Counted from the stretch's first letter, positions 25,951 to 34,945 are shown. The stretch is DNA of 64,000 bases from Herbidospora yilanensis (GCF_001570565.1 NZ_BBXE01000038.1:45902-109901), one strand, 5' to 3'. Notes: generated by a model not told the origin, from the letters alone. Translations and numbers: made by a program.

Positions 25951-27726
25951 GTGACCGACCTGGAGCAGCGGCTGGGCGAGTTCGCGGCGCGCGTCGCCGA
26001 CCTGCCCCGCAGCCCCGAGCTCGAGACCGCGGAAGGGCTCGTCCGCGACGCCCTGGCCGAGCTGGCCAAGGCGAAACGGCGGCGTGACGGCGGCCCCCAG
26101 CGCGAGCAGAAACTGCTCCGGCAGATCTACCGCACCCTCCCGATCCCGGTGATCGTGATGGACACCGGCGGGACCGTCCGCCGGATCAACAACGAGACCA
26201 CCCGGCTGCTGGGCAGCCCGGCCGGATATCTGATCGGCCGGGCGTTCCCGCTGCTCATCGAGTCGTCCCGGCGGGCCACCTTCCGGGCGCGGTTCGCCGA
26301 GGCGCTGCGCAGCGAGGAGAGCACCACCTTCGAGACGCGGCTGGCCCACCAGGGCCGGGCCCACACGGTCCGGATGGTGCTGAGCCGCCTGCGCATGCCC
26401 GGCGAGCCGCAGGAGATGGTCGCCGCCGTCGCCCTGCCCACCGACGTGCAGCTCACCGGCCCCGACAGCGGGAAGGACACGCCCGACGAGTCGCTGTTCC
26501 TGGAGGCCGCCCGCCGCCACGAGCTGTCGGCCCAGCTCACCCGGCTGCTGCTCGACGACGAGAGCCTCCGCGAGCCGGTGGCGCTGATCCGCGCGGCCCG
26601 GCTGCTGGGCGCCGAGACGGCCGACTGGGTGATCGCCGACATGGTCCGCGACGGCGGCCTCCACCGCGCCGCCGTGATCGCGCCGTCGACCCAGCCGGTG
26701 GCCAAGCTCCAGCGGGCGATCGAGGCCCGCGACCCGGCCGACGCGCCGCTGGTGGCCCGGGTGCTGGCCACGCGCAGCGGGGTCGTCCACGAGATGCTCA
26801 GCGACGACGGCGTGCTCGGCGCCGACGTGCTGACCCAGATGAAGGCCGGTTCCCTGCTCTCGGTCCCCATCCAGGCCGACGACGAGGTCGCGGGGGTGCT
26901 GACGCTCGTACGGCTGAGAGACCGGCCCCCCTTCGGCCTGGCCGACCTGGGGCTCCTGGAGGAGATCGGCAACCACCTGGGGCTGGCCCTGCGGGCCCAG
27001 CGCAGCTTCCAGCGCAGCTCCAACGCCGCCGACGCGCTGCGCAGCGGCGTGCTCCCCCGGTCGCTGCCCGAGGTCGCCGGGTTCGAGACGGCCGCGATCT
27101 ACCACCCCGGTTCGGCCATGCGGGCGATCGGCGGGGAGTTCTACGACGTCTTCCCGATGAAGGGCGGCTGGGGCTTCGTCATCGGCGGCGCGGCCGGGCG
27201 CGGCGAGGAGGCCGCCTCGGTGACCTCGCTGGTCCGCAACGGCGTGCGGGTGCTGAGCGCCTTCGAGCGCGACCCCGGAGAGGCCCTCCGCAAGGTCAAC
27301 GACGCCCTGCTGGCCCAGCACACCGGCCTGTTCGTGATGGCCGCCGCCGGATTCGTGCGCGGCCGGAAGGTCCGCCTGGCCTCCGCCGGGCACCACCCGG
27401 CCGCGCTGCTGCAGCCCGACGGCGGGGTGCGCTTCACCGAGGGCGGCGGGGTGCCGCTCGGCTTCGAGGAGGGCGCCGTGCCGGCCACCGAGGAGCTGAC
27501 CCTGGCCTCCGGGGAGACGCTGGTGCTCTACTCCGACGGCCTGGTCGGCACCCGCAGCTCGGCCGGGGAGAACTACGGCGAGGCGCGGCTGACCGAGGTG
27601 CTCGCGCGCTGCGTCAACCAGCCCCCCTCGGCGGTGGTCAAGGCGATCGAGGAGGACCACCGCGCCTTCTGCGACGACGAGGTCGTCGACGAGGTCACGG
27701 TTCTCACCCTGCGTCGTTCCCGCTAG
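25951..27726 (+). CDS. PAS-GAF-PP2C (SpoIIE/RsbU-type) phosphatase with altered metal site
   Basis: A 591-residue cytoplasmic protein. A PAS domain (about 55-165) is followed by a GAF domain (about 190-350) and a SpoIIE-type PP2C domain (about 360-590). The later PP2C motifs ASAGHHPAALL, VPLG and LVLYSDGLV are intact. In the first two motifs, however, GGD becomes GGE (394-396) and IGDV becomes IGGA, so the metal-binding Asp at 413 is Gly. It may be an inactive sensor or have weak activity. It would normally dephosphorylate a STAS antagonist such as the one at 24838. GTG start. Confidence 0.87.
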   Translation: MTDLEQRLGEFAARVADLPRSPELETAEGLVRDALAELAKAKRRRDGGPQREQKLLRQIYRTLPIPVIVMDTGGTVRRINNETTRLLGSPAGYLIGRAFPLLIESSRRATFRARFAEALRSEESTTFETRLAHQGRAHTVRMVLSRLRMPGEPQEMVAAVALPTDVQLTGPDSGKDTPDESLFLEAARRHELSAQLTRLLLDDESLREPVALIRAARLLGAETADWVIADMVRDGGLHRAAVIAPSTQPVAKLQRAIEARDPADAPLVARVLATRSGVVHEMLSDDGVLGADVLTQMKAGSLLSVPIQADDEVAGVLTLVRLRDRPPFGLADLGLLEEIGNHLGLALRAQRSFQRSSNAADALRSGVLPRSLPEVAGFETAAIYHPGSAMRAIGGEFYDVFPMKGGWGFVIGGAAGRGEEAASVTSLVRNGVRVLSAFERDPGEALRKVNDALLAQHTGLFVMAAAGFVRGRKVRLASAGHHPAALLQPDGGVRFTEGGGVPLGFEEGAVPATEELTLASGETLVLYSDGLVGTRSSAGENYGEARLTEVLARCVNQPPSAVVKAIEEDHRAFCDDEVVDEVTVLTLRRSR

Positions 27727-27735
27727 CCTTGCCTG

Positions 27736-28542
27736 GTGCAGCCCGGTGACCACAGGTCCGTCGCCTATTCCGACGAGGCCGAGTTGGAGCCCGTGCTGGC
27801 CCCCTTCATCGCCGAAGGGCTGGCCGGCGCGGACAAGGTGCTGTATCTGACCGACGTGACCCACCCGGCCGTCGTCACGGGCCTGCTGCGCGGCTGGGGC
27901 GTCGACACCGCCGGGGCGGTGGCCTCCGGGCGGCTCGACATCCGCCGGCTTGAGGCCTTCGACCCGGGCGCGATGGTCGCCGACGTCGCAGCCGAAGCCG
28001 AACAGGCCAGGTCAGAGGGCTATCGAGCGCTGCGGGTGACCGGCGAGATGAGCTGGGCCGTCCGGGTCGGCACCGACCGGCTGGCCGAGTTCGAGGCCGG
28101 CATCCAGCGGGTCTACGACACCGGCGCGGCGCTCGGGGTGTGCCAGTTCGACAAGCGGCTGTTCGCGCCCGGCATGCTGGCCGACCTGCTCCGCCGCCAC
28201 CGGCCCGACGACGGCGATCTGCTGCTCGAAACGGCCCTGCTGCGCATCCGGCGGACGTCCGGGCCCGACGGCATCCAGGTCGAGGGAGAGATCGACGCGA
28301 CCTCCGCGGCCGATCTGGCCCGCCAGCTCTCCCGGGCGACCCGAGCCGTTCCGGGAGATCTTCACGTCGACCTCGACGGCGTCACGTTCATCGACCTGGC
28401 CGGGCTGCGGGCCCTGGTCGACACCGCCAAAGGCCTCGGTGACCAGCGCGAACTCGTGCTCGGCCCGGTGCCCGACCACGTCAACCACCTGATGCGCCTG
28501 ATCGGCTGGCACACCGCGCCGGGCCTCCGGATCGACTTCTAA
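27736..28542 (+). CDS. MEDS-STAS two-domain regulator
   Basis: A 268-residue protein. An N-terminal MEDS domain (about 1-160; HRSVAYSDEAELEPVLAPFIAEGLAGADKVLY pattern with TGEMSW) is joined to a STAS domain (about 170-268). In the STAS motif VTFIDLAGLRALVD the phospho-acceptor Ser is replaced by Leu, so it cannot be switched in the usual way. It starts 9 nt after the PP2C stop and follows TAGCCT by 6 nt. It probably links a redox or ligand signal to the sigma-control circuit of this locus. Confidence 0.83.
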   Translation: MQPGDHRSVAYSDEAELEPVLAPFIAEGLAGADKVLYLTDVTHPAVVTGLLRGWGVDTAGAVASGRLDIRRLEAFDPGAMVADVAAEAEQARSEGYRALRVTGEMSWAVRVGTDRLAEFEAGIQRVYDTGAALGVCQFDKRLFAPGMLADLLRRHRPDDGDLLLETALLRIRRTSGPDGIQVEGEIDATSAADLARQLSRATRAVPGDLHVDLDGVTFIDLAGLRALVDTAKGLGDQRELVLGPVPDHVNHLMRLIGWHTAPGLRIDF

Positions 28543-28559
28543 GTCATCTGAAAACTTGC

Positions 28560-28585
28560 GTTTAAAGCTCTTCGGTGTACGGTAA
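28560..28585 (+). promoter_or_regulatory. Candidate SigB/F-type promoter before the glycosyltransferase gene
   Basis: GTTTAA (28560-28565), a 14-nt spacer and CGGTAA (28580-28585) resemble the general-stress consensus GTTTAA-N12-14-GGGTAT. It lies 72 nt before the ATG at 28658. A GTGCCT-N7-AGGCAC inverted repeat (28603-28621) lies between. Confidence 0.45.
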
Positions 28586-28657
28586 AGACCACAACACAGT
28601 TCGTGCCTAAGACGCAGGCACACCCCTTTCATCGCGCTTATCGCCATGAGGTGTGCC

Positions 28658-29701
28658 ATGCATATCGCCATCGTCGCCACGAACAACCTCTCCGTCACCG
28701 CCCCCGCCGTCGCCCGTGAGCTGGGCCGGGGCCACGAAGTCACCGTCTACACGCGAGACGACGCGCAGATCAAGGGCGTCCGGGTCGAGCGGGTGCCCGC
28801 CGGGCCCGACAAGGAACTGTCCGAGAGCGACCTGCTCCCCTACATCTCCGACTTCAGCGACGGCCTCAAGCGGCGCTGGCACGCCGAGCGCCCCGACGTC
28901 ATCCACGCCCACTCCTGGACCGGCGGCCTCGCGGCCATCGCCGGGTCCGACGGGCTCGACGTCCCGGTGACCCAGACCTTCCACCACGACGACCGGCCCT
29001 CGGCCCAGGTGCTGCGCCTGGAGCGGGCGATCGGCCGCCGGGCCCGCGCCGTGATCGCGGCCTGCGCCGGCGAGGAGTCGCAGCTCATCCAGCTCGGCGT
29101 GCCGCGCCGGAACATCTCGATCGTGCCGCGCGGCGTCGACATCGAGCGGTTCCGCCGCCAGGGCCCCGCCTTCCCGCGCGACGGCCGTCCGCGCCTGCTC
29201 CACGTGGGCGCCACCGGCGCCGGCGCGGTGGTGAACTCGCTGACCACGATCCCCGACGCCGAACTGGTCGTGGCCGGCGGCGACGACCCGGCCCTGGAGC
29301 GGCTGCGCATGCTGGCCCGCGACCGGGGCGTCGAAGACCGGCTGACCCTCCTCGGCGAGGTGCCCCACAACGCGATGCCGAAGCTGATCCGCAGCGTCGA
29401 CGTCGCCCTGTCGCTCCAGCCGGCCGTGCCGACCGGCACCGCCGCCCTGGAGATCATGGCCTGCGGCGTCCCGGTGATCGCCTCCGCGGCCGGAGCCCAC
29501 CTCGACTCGGTCGTCGACGGCGTGACCGGCTTCCTGGTCCGCCGCCCCGCCGAGGTGACGGCCCGGATCCGCGACCTCCTGGGCGACCGCACCCTGCGCT
29601 CGGCCCTCGGCTACGCCGGCGCCGACCGCGCCCGCTCCCGCTACTCGCTGGAGCGGGTCAGCCAGGAGCTCCTGCGCGTCTACGAGAGCGCCTGCGCCTG
29701 A
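28658..29701 (+). CDS. Glycosyltransferase family 4 protein
   Basis: A 347-residue GT-B enzyme. The N-terminal lobe has HVIHAHSW-type and TQTFHHDD segments. The C-terminal donor-binding lobe has RLLHVGATGAG, LTLLGEVPHNAMPKLIRSVDVALS and the acid-rich EIMACGVPVIASAAG typical of GT4. A retaining transfer from an NDP-sugar is expected; donor and acceptor are unknown. ATG 28658 has GAGGTG 4 nt upstream; the ATG at 28646 is less likely. It follows the sigma-control island and may belong to its regulon. A strong hairpin ends the transcript. Confidence 0.88.
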   Translation: MHIAIVATNNLSVTAPAVARELGRGHEVTVYTRDDAQIKGVRVERVPAGPDKELSESDLLPYISDFSDGLKRRWHAERPDVIHAHSWTGGLAAIAGSDGLDVPVTQTFHHDDRPSAQVLRLERAIGRRARAVIAACAGEESQLIQLGVPRRNISIVPRGVDIERFRRQGPAFPRDGRPRLLHVGATGAGAVVNSLTTIPDAELVVAGGDDPALERLRMLARDRGVEDRLTLLGEVPHNAMPKLIRSVDVALSLQPAVPTGTAALEIMACGVPVIASAAGAHLDSVVDGVTGFLVRRPAEVTARIRDLLGDRTLRSALGYAGADRARSRYSLERVSQELLRVYESACA

Positions 29702-29724
29702 GCCCTCTCCCCTGAGGGAACACC

Positions 29725-29770
29725 GAGCGCCCGCGATGCTCCGGCCATCGCGGGCGCTCGTTTGTGTTCT
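29725..29770 (+). terminator. Strong terminator after the glycosyltransferase gene
   Basis: GAGCGCCCGCGATG (29725-29738) pairs with CATCGCGGGCGCTC (29746-29759) to give a perfect 14-bp stem, followed by GTTTGTGTTCTT. The next 140 bp to 29906 hold no gene that I can see. Confidence 0.88.
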
Positions 29771-29906
29771 TCCGTTACGGCTCCCGCCTGGCCGGCGCCG
29801 CTCGCCGCCCCCCGCACTCACCGCGACCGGCGCCCCTCAGCCGCTTCGGCGACCCCCGCGACGGACCTTCGACCGGCGTTTCGACGACCTTGCGGGCGGC
29901 CCCGCT

Positions 29907-30920
29907 TCACAACCTCCGGGCCTTCAGCGACAGGTGCAGCAGCAGCCGGTCCTGGCCGTCCGACAGGTCCTTGCCGGTGAACTCGGCGGCGCGGCCCAGG
30001 CGGTAGTAGAGGGTCTGGCGGTGGATGCCCAGGGCGGCGGCCGTCTGCTGCACGTGGCCCGCACTGTCGAGGTAGGTCTCCAGCGTGGTGGCCAGCTCCT
30101 CCGGGAGGGCGGCCGACTCGCCTGCCAGTTCGGCGAGCTCGTGGTGGGGCAACCTCACCAGGTAGCGGTAGACGCCCAGTTCCGACCAGTGGGCGACGGA
30201 CTCTCCCGTCTTCTCGGCCACCCGCAGGGCGTTCAGGGCCTCCCGCCAGCTCTCCCACGCGTCCTCCGGATCCTGGCGGGGGTCGCCGGCGCCGACCGGG
30301 ACGCCGTACATGGCGGTCAGGCGGGTGGCCGCCTCGCGGGCGCGGACCGGTGGGGCCAGGAACGCCGGGTGCGCGCCCGCCTGGCCGGTCAGCACGTCGC
30401 GCGGCAGGGACCAGGAGACGGGCACCTCGGCCGGGCCGGCCGCCACGGCGAGGGCGACAAGGGGGCCCTCGATCCCCCGGGCGGCCTCGGCGCGGGCCTG
30501 CGGGTTCGGGGAGAACAGGTCGTCGAGGGGGGCCCGCCGGATCTGGGCCTCGTGGGCCAAGGCGGCGGCGAGGCGGGCGAACAGCGGCGCGGCCCGGCCG
30601 AGCAGGCTGTCGGGCAGCTTGCCGCTGTCCAGCAGCCACAGGTAGCCGTAGGTGACGCCCTTGTGCCGCAGCGGGACGCAGACGCGGGCCAGGAAGCCGG
30701 GGGCCTCGGGGATGCGTACGGGACGGTCGGCCGCGGCGATCCCGTAGGCCTCGAAGTGGGCCCGGGTCGCGGCGGTGGCGCGGCGGCGGAGGATGGACTC
30801 CTGGCGGACCTCGTCGACCACGCCGCTCTGCACGCCGTAGGCCACCAGCTCGAAGGCGCGGTCCTCCACGGTGACCGACGCGTCGAGCAGGCGGGCGATC
30901 TCGTCGACCAGGTCTTGCAT
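29907..30920 (-). CDS. PucR-family transcriptional regulator of proline utilisation
   Basis: A 337-residue PucR/CdaR-type regulator. A central ligand-binding region is followed by a C-terminal HTH_30: LETYLDSAGHVQQTAAALGIHRQTLYYRLGR (about 285-315). It is divergent from the proline dehydrogenase gene and should activate the put genes in response to proline, as PucR-type regulators in this setting do in other actinomycetes. ATG 30920 follows AATAAT by 6 nt, suggesting a leaderless transcript. The GTCTT-N5-AAGAC and GTCT-N4-AGAC repeats at 30913-30952 could be its binding sites. Confidence 0.85.
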   Translation of the reverse strand: MQDLVDEIARLLDASVTVEDRAFELVAYGVQSGVVDEVRQESILRRRATAATRAHFEAYGIAAADRPVRIPEAPGFLARVCVPLRHKGVTYGYLWLLDSGKLPDSLLGRAAPLFARLAAALAHEAQIRRAPLDDLFSPNPQARAEAARGIEGPLVALAVAAGPAEVPVSWSLPRDVLTGQAGAHPAFLAPPVRAREAATRLTAMYGVPVGAGDPRQDPEDAWESWREALNALRVAEKTGESVAHWSELGVYRYLVRLPHHELAELAGESAALPEELATTLETYLDSAGHVQQTAAALGIHRQTLYYRLGRAAEFTGKDLSDGQDRLLLHLSLKARRL

Positions 30921-31003
30921 GAAGACATTATTGTGCATTTGTCTGAAGAGACTTGGCCGGATGTCCGTGGAAGGGTACTTTCCGGGCGAATTACGCTGTG
31001 TGC

Positions 31004-31915
31004 ATGCTCGGTTCCACACTCCTCGCCGTGTCGAGGAATCCGCTCGCGCGCAAGGCCGTCACGGCCCTGCCGCCTACCCGGCGCGTCGTCGACCGGTTCG
31101 TCGCCGGAGAGGCCACCGCCGACGCGGTGGCCGCGGTCGACCGGCTCACCCGGTCGGGGCTCATGGTCACCATCGACCACCTGGGCGAGGAGGTGCGCGA
31201 CACCGACGCCGCCGTGACGACCACGAAGGCCTACGTGGAGCTGCTCGACGCGCTCGCCCCGCTGGGGCTGGGGCACCGGGCGGAGGTGTCGGTGAAGTTG
31301 TCGGCCGTCGGGCAGGCGCTCGACGACTCGATGGCGCTCGAACACGCCCGGGAGATCTGCGAGGCCGCGCTCGCCGCCGGGGCGACGGTCACCCTCGACA
31401 TGGAGGACCACACCACGGTCGACTCCACCCTGGGCATCCTGCGCGACCTGCGGGCCGACTTCTCCGACGTCGGGGTGGCCGTCCAGGCCTACCTGTTCCG
31501 GAGCGAGGCCGACTGCCACGACCTGCGCGACTCGCGGGTCAGGCTGGTGAAGGGCGCCTACCGCGAGCCGTCGTCGGTGGCGTACCAGAAGAAGAACGAC
31601 GTCGACCTGGCCTATGTGCGCTGCCTGAAGGTGCTCATGGCAGGCGCCGGGCACCCCATGGTGGCCACCCACGACGACCGGCTGATCTCCATCGCCGAAC
31701 TGCTCGCCGACCGGCACGACCGGGCCCGCGACACCTACGAGTACCAGATGCTCTACGGCATCCGCACCGACAAGCAGCGGGCGCTCGCCAACTCGGGCGC
31801 GCTGGTCCGCGTGTACGTGCCCTACGGCGACGACTGGTACGGCTACTTCATGCGCCGCCTGGCCGAACGACCGGCCAACGTGGCCTTCTTCCTACGTTCT
31901 CTCGGGGGTAAGTGA
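31004..31915 (+). CDS. Proline dehydrogenase
   Basis: A 303-residue monofunctional PRODH with FAD cofactor, oxidising L-proline to pyrroline-5-carboxylate. Typical motifs are VSVKLSAVGQALD, VTLDMEDHTTVD, VRLVKGAYREP, ATHDDR and the C-terminal RVYVPYGDDWYGYFMRRLAERP, which grips FAD and substrate. ATG 31004 is set 6 nt after TACGCT, a leaderless layout. The stop overlaps the start of the P5C dehydrogenase gene (TGATG), so both steps of proline breakdown are co-translated. Confidence 0.93.
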   Translation: MLGSTLLAVSRNPLARKAVTALPPTRRVVDRFVAGEATADAVAAVDRLTRSGLMVTIDHLGEEVRDTDAAVTTTKAYVELLDALAPLGLGHRAEVSVKLSAVGQALDDSMALEHAREICEAALAAGATVTLDMEDHTTVDSTLGILRDLRADFSDVGVAVQAYLFRSEADCHDLRDSRVRLVKGAYREPSSVAYQKKNDVDLAYVRCLKVLMAGAGHPMVATHDDRLISIAELLADRHDRARDTYEYQMLYGIRTDKQRALANSGALVRVYVPYGDDWYGYFMRRLAERPANVAFFLRSLGGK

Positions 31916-33567
31916 TGGACGCCGTCTCCACGGTCCCGGTCCCGGTCAACGAGCCGGTCCGGTCCTACGGCCCCGGCAGCGCCGACCGCGCCATGCTGGA
32001 GGGGCGGCTGAAGGAGCTCGCCGCCACGAGCATCGACCTGCCGATGACGATCGGCGGCGAGCGCCGCATGGCGGGCGGGGCCCCCATCCCGGTGGTCCAG
32101 CCGCACAATCACGCCTCGGTCCTCGGCACGACCAACGACGCCACCCCCGCCGACGTCCAGGCGGCCGTCTCGGCGGCCCTGGCCGCGGCCCCGGCGTGGC
32201 GGGCGCTGAGCTTCGACGAGCGGGCGGCGATCTTCCTGCGCGCGGCCGAGCTGCTGGCCGGGCCGTGGCGGGCCACCCTGAACGCCGCGACCGTCCTCGG
32301 CCAGTCGAAGTCGGCCCAGCAGGCCGAGATCGACGCGGCCTGCGAGCTGATCGACTTCCTGCGGTTCAACGTGGCGTTCGCCCGGCAGCTCCTCACCGAG
32401 CAGCCCGTCTCCTCCCCCGGCGTGTGGAACCGGATGGAGTACCGGCCCCTTGAGGGCTTCGTGCTGGCGATCACGCCGTTCAACTTCACCGCCATCGCCG
32501 GGAACCTGCCCGCCTCGGTGGCGCTGATGGGCAACGTGGTCGTCTGGAAGCCCTCGCCGACGCAGCAGTTCGCCGCCCACTTCACGATGGCGCTGCTGGA
32601 GGAGGCCGGCCTGCCGCCGGGCGTGATCAACCTGGTGACCGGCAACGGCGCGGCGGTGTCGGAGGCGGCGATGACCCACCCGGCGCTGGCCGGCGTGCAC
32701 TTCACCGGCTCGACCGCGACCTTCCAGCACCTGTGGGCGACGGTCGGGGCCAACATCGGCCGTTACCACGCCTACCCGCGCCTGGTCGGCGAGACCGGCG
32801 GCAAGGACTTCGTGCTCGCCCATCCCTCGGCCGACCCGGCGGCGCTGACGACGGCCCTGATCAGGGGCGCGTTCGAATACCAGGGCCAGAAGTGCTCGGC
32901 GGCGTCGAGGGCCTACGTGCCGCGTGCGATGTGGAACACGATGAAGGACGACTTCGTGTCCCTCGCCGAGTCGCTGACCGTGGGCGACGTGGCGGCCGAC
33001 CTGTCGACGTTCATGGGCGCCGTGATCGACGCCCGCGCCTTCGCCAAGCACAAGGCGGCGATCGACCGGGCCCGCGCGGCCGACAACATCGCGGTCCTGA
33101 CGGGCTCCTACGACGACACCACCGGCTACTTCGTGAAGCCGGCCGTCCTGGAGTGCGGCGACCCGACCGACGAGATCTTCACGACCGAGTACTTCGGCCC
33201 GATCCTCGCCGTGCACGTCTACGACGACTTCGAGGCCACCCTCGCCCAGCTGGAGTCGGCCACGCCGTACGCCCTGACCGGCGCCCTGATCGCCCGTGAC
33301 CGCTACGCCATCGCGTCGGCCTCGGAGAAGCTCCGGTACGCCGCCGGCAACTTCTACGTGAACGACAAGCCGACCGGCGCCGTGGTCGGCCAGCAGCCGT
33401 TCGGCGGCGCGCGGGCGTCGGGCACCAACGACAAGGCGGGCTCGATCCTCAACCTGATCCGCTGGGTCAACGCCCGGACGATCAAGGAAACGTTCGTGCC
33501 TCCGGTGGTCGTGCCGCCCTATCGGGGCGACATCCCGCAGACCGGCTGGCAGCAGCCGGAGCTCTGA
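31915..33567 (+). CDS. pruA: L-glutamate gamma-semialdehyde (P5C) dehydrogenase
   Basis: A 550-residue aldehyde dehydrogenase that oxidises glutamate semialdehyde to glutamate with NAD. The general base Glu293 lies in VGETGGKDFVL and the nucleophile Cys327 in YQGQKCSAASRAY. The long N-terminal extension, PFNFTAIAGNLP and GGARASGTNDKAGS identify the P5CDH branch. ATG 31915 overlaps the proline dehydrogenase stop. With the upstream gene it converts proline to glutamate. Confidence 0.94.
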   Translation: MDAVSTVPVPVNEPVRSYGPGSADRAMLEGRLKELAATSIDLPMTIGGERRMAGGAPIPVVQPHNHASVLGTTNDATPADVQAAVSAALAAAPAWRALSFDERAAIFLRAAELLAGPWRATLNAATVLGQSKSAQQAEIDAACELIDFLRFNVAFARQLLTEQPVSSPGVWNRMEYRPLEGFVLAITPFNFTAIAGNLPASVALMGNVVVWKPSPTQQFAAHFTMALLEEAGLPPGVINLVTGNGAAVSEAAMTHPALAGVHFTGSTATFQHLWATVGANIGRYHAYPRLVGETGGKDFVLAHPSADPAALTTALIRGAFEYQGQKCSAASRAYVPRAMWNTMKDDFVSLAESLTVGDVAADLSTFMGAVIDARAFAKHKAAIDRARAADNIAVLTGSYDDTTGYFVKPAVLECGDPTDEIFTTEYFGPILAVHVYDDFEATLAQLESATPYALTGALIARDRYAIASASEKLRYAAGNFYVNDKPTGAVVGQQPFGGARASGTNDKAGSILNLIRWVNARTIKETFVPPVVVPPYRGDIPQTGWQQPEL

Positions 33568-33582
33568 CGGCAGACTGTCGGG

Positions 33583-34428
33583 GTGATCAGGTACGGAGCC
33601 GTCGAAGCGGGCGGTACGAAATGGGTGTGCGCGCTCGCCGACACCGACGGAAACATCGTGGCCACCGAGGTGGTCCCGACGACGACCCCCGACGAGACCA
33701 TCCCGGCCGCCGTCGACTTCTTCCGGCGTCATCCCGCCCCGGCGGCGGTCGGCGTCGCCACGTTCGGCCCGGTCGACCTGTCGACCGGGCACATCACGGC
33801 CACGCCCAAGCCGGGCTGGTCGGGGGCCGACGTGGTGACGCCGTTCCGTGACGGGCTGGGCGTGCCGGTCGGCCTCGACACCGACGTCAACGGGGCGGCG
33901 ATCGGCGAGTGGCGCTACGGCGCGGGGCGCGGGCTGCACACCCTGGCCTACATGACGGTCGGCACCGGCATCGGGGTCGGGGTCGTCGCCGACGGGCGGC
34001 CCCTGCACGGGCGCACCCATCCCGAGGCGGGGCACATGCTGGTGCCCCACGACAGCAAGCGCGACCCGTTCCCGGGGGCGTGCCCCTTCCACGGCGACTG
34101 CCTCGAAGGGCTGGCGTCGGGCACGTCGATGCGGCAGCGCTGGGGGCGGCCCGCGCAGGAGCTCGGCGACGGCGAGGCGTGGGAGCTGGAGGCCGACTAT
34201 CTGGCGAAGGCCGTGCACAACCTGGCCTCGGCCCTCTCCCCGCAGGCCGTCATCATCGGCGGCGGGGTGGGCGGGCGGCCGGGGCTGCTCGACCTCGTGC
34301 GGGGGCGGGCGGCCGAGCTGGCCGGGGGCTACCCGCTCGACACGCTCATCGTCGCGCCGGGGCTGGGCGGCCTGTCCGGGGTGACGGGCGCGGCCGAACT
34401 GGCCCGCCAGGCGCTGAACGCCACCTGA
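33583..34428 (+). CDS. ROK-family sugar kinase (fructokinase type)
   Basis: A 281-residue ROK kinase. The ATP motif VEAGGTKWVCAL opens the protein. The sugar-site segment DTDVNGAAIGEWRYGAGRG is followed by a zinc site HMLVPHD...CPFHGDC and EGLASG. This zinc pattern is typical of fructokinases of the YdhR/ScrK branch. It starts 15 nt after the P5CDH stop, but CAGACT 6 nt before the GTG could give it its own promoter. Fructose or another ketohexose is the expected substrate. Confidence 0.87.
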   Translation: MIRYGAVEAGGTKWVCALADTDGNIVATEVVPTTTPDETIPAAVDFFRRHPAPAAVGVATFGPVDLSTGHITATPKPGWSGADVVTPFRDGLGVPVGLDTDVNGAAIGEWRYGAGRGLHTLAYMTVGTGIGVGVVADGRPLHGRTHPEAGHMLVPHDSKRDPFPGACPFHGDCLEGLASGTSMRQRWGRPAQELGDGEAWELEADYLAKAVHNLASALSPQAVIIGGGVGGRPGLLDLVRGRAAELAGGYPLDTLIVAPGLGGLSGVTGAAELARQALNAT

Positions 34429-34438
34429 CGACCGGAGA

Positions 34439-34461
34439 CCGGCCCCGTTTTCCGGGGCCGG
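34439..34461 (+). terminator. GC hairpin after the ROK kinase gene
   Basis: CCGGCCCCG and CGGGGCCGG form a 9-bp stem with a TTTTC loop, 10 nt after the stop codon at 34428. There is no U-tract. Confidence 0.6.
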
Positions 34462-34478
34462 CCGCCGGCCCGTGCGTG

Positions 34479-34495
34479 AAGGACCTTCGGCCCGT
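34479..34495 (+). promoter_or_regulatory. DosR/DevR-like box
   Basis: AAGGACCTTCGGCCCGT matches the GGGACC-N3-GGCCC pattern of DosR-type operators. It lies about 60 nt before the PPOX gene at 34553, a gene class often found in such dormancy or hypoxia regulons. Confidence 0.5.
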
Positions 34496-34552
34496 CCGGC
34501 CCGGGCCCATCGGCCATGTCCGCGGGCCCGCGGAGCCGCCACAGTGGAGGCC

Positions 34553-34945
34553 ATGAGCACCCTGCGCAATCTCACCGCCGACGAATGCCTCGCCCTGATC
34601 GCCCCGGGCGGCGTCGGCCGGATCGCCTTCACCGGCTCCCACGGGCCGACCATCCTCCCGGTCAACTACCGTCTCGATGGCGACCGGATCGTCCTCCGCA
34701 CCCGCACCGGCGGCGCGATGGACGGCGACCTGCGCACCGGCATCGACGACCTGGAGATCGTGGTCGCCTTCGAGGTCGACGCGATCGACCCGGAGCACCG
34801 GGAGGGCTGGAGCGTGCTGGTCCAGGGCCCCTGCCACCACACGCCCGGCACGCCCGGCGCGCCGGGCGGCTCGTGGGTCGACGGCCGCGACCACCTGATC
34901 ACCATCACGCCGCAGCGGGTCACCGGGCGGCGGCTCGAAGGCTAG
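34553..34945 (+). CDS. Pyridoxamine 5'-phosphate oxidase-family (PPOX) flavin-binding protein
   Basis: A 130-residue split-barrel protein. LSADEC-like helix one, GVGRIAFTGSHGPTILPVNYRLDGDRIVLRT and WSVLVQGPCHH are typical of the small PPOX proteins that bind FMN, F420 or haem. They are common in actinobacterial stress regulons, and the DosR-like box upstream fits this. GGAGG lies 2 nt before the ATG, a short spacing. The substrate is not known. Confidence 0.85.
   Translation: MSTLRNLTADECLALIAPGGVGRIAFTGSHGPTILPVNYRLDGDRIVLRTRTGGAMDGDLRTGIDDLEIVVAFEVDAIDPEHREGWSVLVQGPCHHTPGTPGAPGGSWVDGRDHLITITPQRVTGRRLEG

Noticed and set aside
25915..27864. A 649-codon minus-strand frame over the PP2C gene
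   Set aside because: No recognisable domain; it mirrors the PAS-GAF-PP2C gene, whose motifs are clear.
31843..34665. A 940-codon open frame on the minus strand
   Set aside because: It is antisense to the P5C dehydrogenase and ROK kinase genes, has an Arg/Gly/His-rich composition without motifs, and arises from high third-position GC.
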